This document shows positions 24,494-35,098 of a DNA stretch of 64,000 nt, in pieces. Each line of letters begins with the position of its first letter. Within the stretch, counting starts at the first letter, position 1. A model generated the notes under the pieces. The model saw only the letters and a program-made list of their open reading frames with translations. It did no database searches and had not been told where the DNA came from. Source of the stretch: Adineta steineri (taxonomy: Eukaryota; Rotifera; Eurotatoria; Adinetida; Adinetidae); the NCBI GenBank assembly GCA_905250115.1, contig CAJNOI010000110.1, positions 248,001-312,000 on the forward strand. The letters run 5' to 3'. Made by a program: the position numbers and the translations under genes.

Positions 24494-27400
24494 TTGATTA
24501 TTCAATTGTTTTTAACGATTACTTGTGAAGAATTATTTGAAGAAAATAAAGATACATTTATTCTATTTGTAAAATGTAATATTATTTTAGATAAAAACAT
24601 GTCTTTCGATTTGAATTGTTTAAATATTTATAATGATATTCCATTGATTACCAATAAATCCAATAATATAATTCATCCAATTTATAAACCAAATGGTGAT
24701 AATATTTTATCAAAATTTTCTTCATTAATAATTCATTCATCATTTTCATCTGATGATCTTCAATTATATATTAAAAATTCTCAAAAGAATTCTTTGAAAT
24801 TTCCATCAAAAATGCTTTCATCTTTGATTATTTATTCGAGTATAATACTTATTTTGTTAATAATATCAACAATTATTTTCTATATAATATCATCTTTAAA
24901 TTTTAATAAAAGAAAATTATCAAAAAATTCATTTTTAAAATTAGTTTCTATTATTTTGTTAAATCTAATTTATTTATTTATATTAATTCAAATGATCTAT
25001 ATTATTATAAATATAAATAACACAAAACTTTACTTAAATAAATCAATAAAACAAATAAATTCTCAAATGAATTCCGAAACTATTTCACAATATTTATTAA
25101 AACAATTTCAACAATTTTCTTCAAAATGTAAAAACAAAATCTTCTTTTCTTTTTTTATTTTATAATTTCAATCAATTGACTTTTTTTAGCAACTTCAATA
25201 ATTGTTAATGGTTCAAAATCAATAATGATAAAATCATTTTCTGATTATTATGATATTAAAGAATTAAATCAAATTATTAATAATATAAATGAACATTTAG
25301 ATTATTTCAATTCTTTAATTGTTAATAATGAAATTTTAACAAAAATTTTTCGACAATTTACAAATTCTTATACAAATTTATTAAATTTAAATAAAAGAAT
25401 TTGTGATTATATTAATAAAAATGATAATAATGAAATTGAAAAAAAAATCTTTTTTTTAAAAAATTTAATTGAAGAACAAATGAAATTTTTTATTGAAATA
25501 TTAAATGGACAAATTTTGAACAAAATAAATTTAAAATTATTTAATAATAAACAAGAAGACAAAATTCATTCAATTATTTCATTCATTACCAATTTCATTT
25601 TTATTATTATTTCAATATTAATTATTCTTCCATTCACTTTTTTAATTATTATTATTTCAAAATATATTTTTTTTTATAAAAATCATCGGTAAATATATTT
25701 ACTTTTCAAAAAAAATATATCTTTTTTTAATAGAATTAGAAATAATAATCGATTACAAAATCAATTTCAATCTCTTGATGTTCAACAATTACAATCATCT
25801 CATATTCATAGTTATAATCAACAACCATCTACAACACATCCTTCAAGGTAAACTAATTTATACGATGGATTTCAATCAGTTTAATAATACAATTATATAT
25901 ATATATTAGATCAAATGACATTTAAGTGTTTTTGTTTCTATACTGATAAACTATGATGAAAATATTTTTTTTTACAAATTCTAATCTTAATTCAGCAGTT
26001 TAAATTCAATAGTCACATCTTATGCCAGAGACTGAATCAGAATCAGTACGCTACATACATCTACATATCTAGTTTTCATTCATATTTCTCGTATTACGAT
26101 CGAATATTTTTGTGGTTTAATAATATATGCAGCTAAATAAGTTGTTTAGAAGTAAAATTAAATAAAAAACTAGGTGTCGACTCATCCAGAATTTGTCGAC
26201 AAGTAATAATGTACCAGGAAGTGATGTTGATTAATAATAATAACTTGTAAGTATAATCTATGTAACTATGAATTGATGAAAATAACTATAAATATCGATG
26301 AATCCTGAATGAGTCGAAAACTCTACTTTTTATCTAATTTTACATTTAAATAACTACAGTAATTTTACTGTGTTTAAGTTTAAAACAAATAATATTTCGT
26401 TGTCCACTGTTATATTTCACGCATTATTTAATTCGTAAAAATCTTATGCATTTAATATCCAAATTAGTACAGATACTAAGTGAAAGGATTACTTAAGTAA
26501 AAAATACAAAGTACATTTGTAATGTAAGAAGTATATGCATTTCTAATCCGACAAGTGTACTGAGTACCAAAGAGTTTAAAGTGAAAAGTACTAGGTATCC
26601 TATAACTGTCTCATAGCTCATTAGAATACAGTGAAATATTTATGGATATCGAACTGATTTACGATTTGAGTAATTTACAACGGAAAATCTTAGAAATGAA
26701 AGAATGTGATTTATTTAATAATACATTCAACATGTTAAATAAAAACTCGTTTTGAATATTTATTTTAAGATCAAATCATAAGACATCATCAAAGAAATCA
26801 AAATCAAGAAAAGAAAAGAATTATCATAGAAATAGAAATGGTGAAAGAAGTTCTTCACTTATTAATAATAATCAATCAAGAACTGTTCATAATCATAATT
26901 TATTTCTTTGTTTAATACGTATTAATTTTGGTTTATTAGTCATTTTTTTAATAATTCTATCATTAATAACTAGTCTTCTATATGGAATTGATATGATTTT
27001 ACAGAGTTCTTGTCAAGTAATTCATTATGATCAACCATTTTTAATTTCATATGTTACAGGTTAAACATTTTTTTAAATTAAAAAAAGAAAAACTAATTTT
27101 GTTTTTTATTAGATAATTTTATAAAATCGATCGATGATTTTGATGTAAATGCAACATTGAACAATTTAATAAATGATTGTTCAAATAATATTCATTTTAG
27201 TAAAAAATTTTTGGAAAAATTTTCTTTAAAATTAGATGATGAATTAATAAAAATAATTGAACAATTAAATACAAATATTTATAATCAATTTCAATCATCA
27301 ATTCCAATAAAAAATATTTCATCAGAATTTCATTTATTTAATAATTTTGTTAATTTAACTGGTTTAACAACTCTTCATGATCGTTTAGTTCGAATTGAAA

Positions 27401-27752
27401 ATAATTTTAATAAAATTAATCAAAAATTTACACAAATTATTCAACAAAATTCAAAATTATCAAATAATTTTATGACAAAAATAATAAATCAAGTAACGAA
27501 TATTTTATTTTATTGAAAATTAATATTTTTTTTTATTTTCTTTAGTTTAAATTATTACTTCAACGAATACTTGAATCAACAATTGATTCTTGTCCATTAC
27601 CAATCAATGATATTTATAAAATAGATGAATTAATTTGTCATAAAACAACAAATATAATTAATGGTTTATGGATGAAAATTCTATTATTTATTTTTACTAT
27701 TGTATTTGGACTTTATATTTTTGGTATATACATATATAAACAACTCAATTAA
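24494..27752 (+). CDS. Prominin-like five-span membrane glycoprotein
   Basis: At least six exons join in frame (breaks near 25120/25190, 25690/25734, 25849/26771, 27060/27113 and 27495/27546), ending at TAA 27750-27752. The order of parts is an outer N-terminal segment; TM1 (about 24820-24900); a short basic loop; TM2 (about 24950-25010); a large outer loop of about 170 residues rich in Asn/Ile; TM3 (about 25570-25670); a Gln/Ser/Lys-rich cytoplasmic stretch; TM4 (about 26910-26990); a second large outer loop; a Cys-Pro motif (SCPLPINDIYKIDELIC); then TM5 and a short tail. Two large loops between five spans, and Cys residues just before TM5, are the prominin plan. Prominins shape plasma-membrane protrusions. 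The start is uncertain: the first exon appears to begin after an AG at 24492, so 5' exons are missing. Confidence 0.6.
25850..26770 (+). other. Large intron of the prominin-like gene
   Basis: About 920 bp between AG|GTAAAC and TTTTAAG|A, unusually long next to the roughly 50 bp introns of the other genes. No inserted gene or repeat was recognised inside it. Confidence 0.55.
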
Positions 27753-28338
27753 ATACATTCGTTTTATCTAATAAACATCGCATTTTATTCCATTATCAAT
27801 AATCTTTCATAGATTTTCATTAGTAATAGGATGAAAAAAATGAATATGACTATAAAAATCCTTTATCGAGAATGTTTTAAATTGAAATGAAAAGAAATAT
27901 TTTTTCCTAGTTTTGTTGATCAATGATAAAATGTAGAATTATTTTCTACATATGTTCGTCTCTATTTCAAGCTGGTATTATAAAAATGAATAATTTAGTT
28001 TGCCTGAATCACAATAGGAATTAAAGTACGTATTCAAATATATCAAAAGTGATACCATTGAAATAATTCAAATGATTTGATCCTCCTTCTTGTTTTCATC
28101 TATAGGTTATATTTTGAATATAAGATGAAAAAACGATAAGAAATAAAATACATTAGCAATAACGATACACTATTCCTTAATCTCTTCCATTTTCGTCGCA
28201 ATTAGAAAATTGATTTGTATACTTTCTAGCTGAGAGTTAAGTTTATACGTCTACACTAGAATTTACATAAAAATATATAAATACATTGAAAAAAATGACA
28301 AAATGTTATTTAATTTTGTTTTTCTACACAAGTGCTTT

Positions 28339-29331
28339 TTACTGCGCTTGAATCTTCACAAGGCGAATCGCTCTTGGTTGCATTTCCCTACTAACAGGTA
28401 CTATTTGACAATGTAGAATTTTCTTCATTTTCGATTCCAATTGTGGTATTGAACATAAACACACAAAAGGAAATAATAACCAAATAAAATATGTGAGAAA
28501 ACCAACCCGTTGCAATAACGTGATTATGGAAGGTGCCGGAGCTACTATAACCCAAAGATAGACAATCGCAAATGGTAAATTAAATAAAAGATAGAGACAT
28601 GAGATAGAAACAAGTTGAAAGATCATTAATCGATATTTTCCCCAATCTATTGATCGACGAAGACGAGCTTTTGATCGATAAACTCGAAATAAAAGGGCAC
28701 CATTACATATCAATACACATATCGTTGGAGATAAGATATGAATACTTGTTTGCCACATACCCAATACTGGATCCCTTGATTGACAACCATAATAACATAT
28801 GTTATTGACAAAATCCACTTGATGTTCACATGGAAAGAAAAAGCTGGAATAAATATAAAATATCGAAAGATAAATGGTGATAAGAATCGGAGGCATATAA
28901 TGGAAACAAAGCTTTTTCCATTTTATAGTTAATAGATTAAAATGAAAAATGAGAAGATGTCGTTCAAATGATGCCCATGCAACTAAAAGATTCATCATAT
29001 TAGAAGATAAAGTCTCAATAAATGATCTAATTTTACACGATGCAAGAGTCCAATGAATAGTTGGTTTTAATCTGTGTGAATCTATTACTGTTGGAATCAT
29101 AAAAGCGGTGATGATAAAGGAATGACATAATGTAAATAAAATAACATAATTATTTGGTGCCGAACGAAGAGCTTTATTGAAAAAAATAAGAATAAATACG
29201 ATAAGATGCATGAGAATAGATGGAATATCGAAGGTTATTAATAGTATGAATGATATATCTCTGGAAATAAATTGAAATGGGCTCTCCGTACTATCTTGTT
29301 TAGTAACATTTGTATTTCCAGACACATTCAT
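28339..29331 (-). CDS. Rhodopsin-type seven-helix receptor, intronless
   Basis: A 330-residue protein from a single exon with seven hydrophobic segments spaced as in class A receptors. The N-terminus has N-glycosylation sites (NVS, NVT). A Cys before TM3 (ASCKIRSF) and Cys residues in the second outer loop (FPCEH, NICYYGC) fit the usual disulfide. The DRY position reads SFERHLLIFH at the end of TM3, a variant with Glu-Arg kept. TM6 has LYLLFNLPFAI and TM7 ends with a non-canonical FVCLCSIPQ in place of NPxxY. The tail is short and basic. The ligand is unknown; such receptors are numerous in rotifers and often act in peptide or chemical sensing. Start ATG 29331 is followed immediately by a hydrophilic outer segment. 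Confidence 0.85.
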   Translation of the reverse strand: MNVSGNTNVTKQDSTESPFQFISRDISFILLITFDIPSILMHLIVFILIFFNKALRSAPNNYVILFTLCHSFIITAFMIPTVIDSHRLKPTIHWTLASCKIRSFIETLSSNMMNLLVAWASFERHLLIFHFNLLTIKWKKLCFHYMPPILITIYLSIFYIYSSFFFPCEHQVDFVNNICYYGCQSRDPVLGMWQTSIHILSPTICVLICNGALLFRVYRSKARLRRSIDWGKYRLMIFQLVSISCLYLLFNLPFAIVYLWVIVAPAPSIITLLQRVGFLTYFIWLLFPFVCLCSIPQLESKMKKILHCQIVPVSREMQPRAIRLVKIQAQ

Positions 29332-29339
29332 TTTGCGCG

Positions 29340-31840
29340 TCTCGCTTCCAAGTTAGAAAAATGATATACAGAAAAAATGAGGAAGTGAAAGTAATTTTAA
29401 ATGAATGACAGACAGAGAACGTATTGAAGATATCAATTAAGAATTAGTCGATGCATTAGTTCATAATGTATGAATACATTTTGTAATGAAAACGACAGTG
29501 AAAATAGCATTTTTACAAATGAACGAAGAAGGTCATGGCAACAAGAATAATTTTTTTAATTTTATTTTTTGAGACAAAAAGAAAAAGTAACTTATTAACA
29601 GAACACAAGAAGAAAAAATAAATAAATAAGTAATTTCAAAAAATAATTCAGGAGATGAAAAAATATGGAGATAGCTATTTATTAACGCGAGGCCTTTCGA
29701 ATTGTTTATCTTTTCAAGCGATTTTCATGCGTTCCAATATATATATTTTCATGCAGGTTAATGTGCTTTGTTATATTTTGGTGGAATGTTAGTGTAATTT
29801 AATGCATTTCAATACTGTGTTGTATTTCAATGTTCTTGTAATGTCGTTTAATATATTTTAATGTATTTTTAATGCGGTTTAATGTGTGAAAAGTGTTTTT
29901 TGAAAAAGAGAAAAAGTAGATAGAGCTTCATCTACAGAGATAAAAAACATATATGGGAAAAAGAAACGAAAAAGATTTTACAACAGTTTCATGTTTTTTA
30001 CAAAGTCTTTGGGGCTATAATGTCATAGAAAAATCACATCCTAGACTTTTTCCAAAAAAAGGAAAACAAAGAGCTATATTCTCTTTCTCGTACAGAAGAG
30101 TCCAGTAAACATCAATTGTTTGTTTGATTGCTTGTGTGTCCGTGGGGTCAAAAAAACATCAAAAACTGATTTTACGAGAAAAACGTTTCTATAGGTTTTT
30201 CGATGTAGACTGTTCGAATCTGAGGACTACTGCGTGACCGTGTGAAGGGGGGCAGTGAAAAGGGGTCAAAGGTCAAAAAAATCGAAAATCAATTTTTCAC
30301 GGTTTTCATTTATTTTTCCGGTAAATATGAAGAAAATGCATTTCTACAAGAAAGAGCTAAGCAAGTCTTCGGAGAAGCGTTACTTGTAAATTAATATTCG
30401 ATGGAAAAAAAAGAGAGAAAAATAAATAAAGTAAAACATATAGATCTATTGTAATATAGTATGCAATGCATAGTATGAGGATTATTACTAATATATTACA
30501 ATGATTTCAGAAGACTAAAGTGAGAATTTTATATAAATTTTTTTGGGGAAGGAGAAAAGAAAGTTTTACATAGAATTTTGATGAAAAGGGAAAGAAAAGA
30601 AAGAAATGAAATTATAAGTGTACACTTGTTTTTCGTTAGTGGTTGTTAGTATTAATTTTTCTTTTCTTTCTTTTATGTCTGCCACTGTATCTTTATTTTT
30701 TAAAACTATTCATTTTTTGTTACTATTTTATATATTTTTTCTTTTTACTTTTCTATTCTCACTCTGTTATTATTGGTAATAGCTTTAAAAACAAGACTAT
30801 TGAAAATAAGAAATGTATAAAACAAAACAAATTGAAAAAAGTTGATATTAGAAGGAAATTGTTCTGTGCGTTTGCATTGCCACATTTTATATGGCTGTTT
30901 GTTTGCTGGTTTTTTTACGGGAAAACAACAAGAAGAAGTTGAACATGTCTATTGCACAGAAATACGGCTAATAAATAACTTGTAGGGATGGAACGATCAT
31001 ACGACTTTGGTTTTAGCAAGAGATAAAACACTTCTAGACTACGTGTATAACTATCGGATAAAATTCATGAAAGATCTTAACAATTCTCAAGAAGCAAATG
31101 CTTGTAGTGAAACTTGAGAAGCGTATCTTGCAGCTACAGAACCGAATAGAAGGATCTATAAATCTTTGGAAATAAGTAGTGATGAGTTCTTCTTCATAGA
31201 TAGATACATACAAAGGGCACACGATACGAATTTAGATGTTTTTTCGTTTTTGATGCATGTATGAACCGCAAAAAGAATATTTCAAAAAGACATCTTATGA
31301 TTTAAATGTTTTTCTATTAAAATATGTGAATACGAATACAAATTAACATTTTACTTTTTAAAACATCCTTTTCTTTCTATGTTTGTCTTTATTGTTATCT
31401 GTATTTATCCTTCTGTCAAATACAAATGTTTAAATAATAAAACACATTAGGCTTGTTAAACACTATAATTCTTTCTTTTCTCTTTCTTCCTACGTCAATT
31501 CTCTTCTTTCTTTCTTTTCAACTATAAAATTCATGTAAACTTGAAGGAGTGACTAATCGTATTTAAAAGAATAACAAAATGTAATCTTACTGCGTGTATT
31601 AATATGTAAAATGTAAACTGGTAACCCTATTGGGATCAATAAACTTATAAGTTACAAAAAAAATCTGATCACATCCTTCCAATAGAGGGTCAGCGGCAAT
31701 TTTGCCACGTTACTTGTGATAAAACAGTATTGTACAAAACATCACTATTTTTTTCTTTCCTTTCAGAAAGTTACATGGATATTTTTCTTTTTGTCTTCGG
31801 ATATAATCACATGTTTTTTCTCATAAATACAGTCTTATGA
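29340..31840. other. Intergenic stretch with an AATG-rich degenerate repeat and a foreign-looking patch
   Basis: 29750-29890 is a loose tandem of TTTAATGTGTTT-like units. 30100-30380 is less AT-rich and contains GTGTGTCCGTGGGGTC and GGGGGGCAGTGAAAAGGGGT, probably an old dispersed repeat. Frames at 30643-30942 (Phe/Leu/Tyr-rich) and 31034-31222 lack coding character. Confidence 0.4.
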
Positions 31841-31850
31841 AGTGTCGATA

Positions 31851-33433
31851 ATGTCGAAAAAAACAAGAACGCAATTTCTGGATTTAGAAGATATATCATT
31901 ACGTTGTGTATTTCAATATTTATCTATTCAAGATCGTTTTACTTTATTCTTTGATTTCTTTCCATGTCGAATTCAACCATTACTCGAAAATTTTATTTCA
32001 TTTGTTAATATTTCTAATGAAAATGATGAATGGATTCAAAAATATCTTCCAAAAGCATTAACTCAACGGAAAATTTTTGGTCTTTGTTTAAAAGAAAAAC
32101 AAATTCATTTTGTTTCGAAATATTTTTCATTAGATGATATTCAAACAATATATTTGATAACAACATATATCAATGATAAAGTATCAGCAAATAACTGTAT
32201 TCAACTCTGTCAATATTTGAATAAACTTGTTCTTCTCCGTGATAAAAAAGGAGAGGATAAAGAAATTTTAATTTATCCGATTGTTGGTCAAGATTATATT
32301 TTTCAAAATTTAACAGATCTGTCAATTAATCTTTCGAAGATTGATTGTATATTTACTATTCTCCAACGTTTACCTAATTTACAAACATTGAAAGTTAGTT
32401 GTTGAAGAGATTTTTCTACTTAGAAACAATTTTCTTTATTTTATATTTATAGATGCATTTGGAAAATTCCCGTTCATATGACGAACAGGAAATTCATATT
32501 GACAACATAGGATCTTGTACAATGCTTCGTAATGTTAAAATAACAGGTGTAACATCATATCGACATGAATTTCAGACATTTTTTGCTATTTTTGGATCAA
32601 CAATTCAATTCTTAACAATTAATATTACAATACTAGAGAACCAACCTTTCTTGACACAATTGGAACATGATGTACTTAATAAAATGCCTCTGTTATCATC
32701 ATTTAACTTTTTCATTAAATGGAATAGACAGTACTTAGACGGAATTTTTGTCATTGATACTCAAATATTTCAAAATAGCAATTGGCAACGATTCGGTCAA
32801 GTAATTTGCTGTCACAACAGAATAATCTATAACTTACCATATAAATTTAGTTGTGTAAGTATTCGTTTGAGTTGTTCAATGAGTTATTTATTATTCTCTT
32901 AGTTTGAGATCATGACAAACGACTTGAATTTGTTGTACAATGGAAGCAAGTCACGGCCTTCTGTTGTCGAACATGTTCGTACAGTTTTATTAAGAAGACA
33001 AAAACCTTGGTGGTCAATTAATACATTTCGTTTTATTCGAAATAGTTTTCCGAACGTTCGAACACTTTATTTTCATTGCAGACTAAAGAAAACCGATGAT
33101 AATTATACGCAAATTCATGATGTACGATTTCCCGAATTATTTGACAATGATTTTCATAACAACAATGAAATTCAACTATTAAATGTGACTACGATTTATT
33201 TAAATATTGAACGTGAACAATTTAATTATCTAAATTTTCGATATTTATTTAATCTTTTACCAAATTTAAAAATTATAAGAACAAATAGACCAGAAAATGC
33301 TCGAAAATATGTTGGTCATTGTTATAATGATATTGCCAAGAATAAATTAGATTGTCTCAAGATCGAACATCTTCATATTCCACAATATATTAATACTTCA
33401 ACTAAACTTTTTTATTATCTTTGCGAGTTTTAA
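31851..33433 (+). CDS. F-box-like protein with a leucine-rich-type C-terminus
   Basis: Three exons (31851-32393, 32453-32854, 32903-33433) join in frame to 491 residues. The first 45 residues (QFLDLEDISLRCVFQYLSIQ, then DRFTLFFDFFPCRIQPLL) fit an F-box, the docking site for Skp1 in SCF ubiquitin ligases, though more divergent than the one near 59.5 kb. The remainder repeats hydrophobic patterns such as LTDLSINLSK and LPNLQTLKV, VRTLYFHC and LPNLKIIRT, as in irregular leucine-rich folds that hold substrates. The upstream in-frame GTG is not needed: ATG 31851 is the first Met. The substrate is unknown. Such F-box genes form large, fast-evolving families in bdelloids. Confidence 0.75.
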
Positions 33434-33439
33434 AATTTT

Positions 33440-35095
33440 AGTCCATTTTTATTATCTATTGGTGTGAAGTTTATGAACACTTCTGATTTACATAAACGAT
33501 AAATATAGTCCGTTTCCCTAATTTATCATTTGTGTTACAAGTAAGAGATAAAGACGATTTAACATGAGTTTCACTTTAGTTATAAATAGAGATTGTTTCG
33601 ACAGTATTTTACTCAGTCTTTAATTCTTGAAATTCATTATGTCGTAGACTGATAATACCATTTTGTACGCGATCATGGCTTTTATTAGTTCCTCTTATTC
33701 TATCAGGTCTTGTAGGGTGTGGGTGAGTGTGAATCTTTTCGTTTTGGACACTCGCATCCACACTCACACCCTCAACATCTTGATCTTACTATTTCATTTG
33801 ATTGAAAAGGTACAAATTATACTCATCAATCATGGCTTTTATTTTCAAAAATAGGAAAAAAGTGTTTTTGATGAGTTAGATAAATCTATTTTTAAAGATT
33901 ATACAAAATTTAATAAAAATTAATATTATTGTATTAATTTGAAAAACAATCTTCTTATTCAAGTTAATTATTCTTAATCTGTTTAGACATTTGTTCTTCC
34001 ACAAACATTATCAATTAGATTTTTTTATTCATGTTTTCTTCAAATTTTCATATAATTGCCTGTCAAACCATGTTATTAATAAGAAAAAAGATTTGCTTTT
34101 TCTCTTCATGGAAAAAACAATGATTAATCACAAAAAAATAATGTTTCCAAACAAAATTATTTCAATAAATTCGTTTTGATATAGAAAATACCAGAGTTAT
34201 GTTTAGATTCAATTCAATGATCATGAAATTGTTTTCATATTTTTCTTTTTGATTGATTTATCTTCCTCTTATTTGAATACTTTTAATTATAAAAAGAAAT
34301 TTTCTTTATCATTCTTAATAAGGTTTAATTTTAAATAAATATTTTCAACAGTTCTATACAATTACAAAATGTGTGTTACATGGAATTATTACTTGTAACC
34401 TTTAGTATTATAATAAAAGGTCATCGGTCATGTATCTTTGATAGATGTGTGAAAGGGTTAGAGTGAGAATATACGAATTACACTATAATTATCTTTGGAA
34501 CCTTTTTTAAAGATCAAAAGAATCAATGAGAAATGTTAAATTGCTATAAAATCATTTGAATCCATTGTAAATAACAGTCGTGTTCTAATTTACCACTAGT
34601 CATATGATCATATATATATTTTATTTGAGTTTACAATGTAAAAATGATTTTTAGATAAGCTTGAATGAGTTTGATATGATTGTTTGTTTGTGTGTTATGA
34701 TTAATAGCGATTTTATCTTGACTCTTGGTAACTGTGTATGAGTATATAATAAGAGCAATTTTTCATTTTCATTCTTCAGAGTAATATTAGTATTTAAAAT
34801 AGTCAAAATTATGCGAGTTTATTATATTGTTCAAAAAAACATTGCAAGAAATCACAAAGTGTTTATAGTGATAATTTATTGTCTATTAAACTAGATACAT
34901 ATGAAGACTGATTATATATTATAATCAACTACAGGACTGTATACTAAAGTGAATGAGATGTTAAGTAAGAATGAAACTAAATATAAAAATAGTATAACAG
35001 TTCTTTCCTAAAAAATCAAACAACAAAGATAATGGTTATTTTTGTGTTAAAGTAATGATGATATTCTAATCTAATTGAACAATAAATCAATTGAA
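33440..35095. other. Intergenic stretch with a GT-rich foldback
   Basis: The foldback is at 33714-33772 (see its own entry). Otherwise AT-rich; frames at 33663-33854 and 33991-34179 are not convincing. Confidence 0.5.
33714..33772. repeat. GT-rich inverted repeat, telomere-like
   Basis: The left arm AGGGTGTGGGTGAGTGTG (33714-33731) is answered by CCACACTCACACCCT (33758-33772). The loop is about 26 bases. The arm resembles TGTGGG-type repeats. Similar but imperfect foldbacks lie near 8135-8182 and 56509-56590. Confidence 0.6.
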
Positions 35096-35098
35096 TAA

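Noticed and set aside
30643..30942. 99-codon Phe/Leu/Tyr-rich frame
   Set aside because: Typical of poly-T-rich noncoding DNA; the start is not ATG and the composition is extreme.
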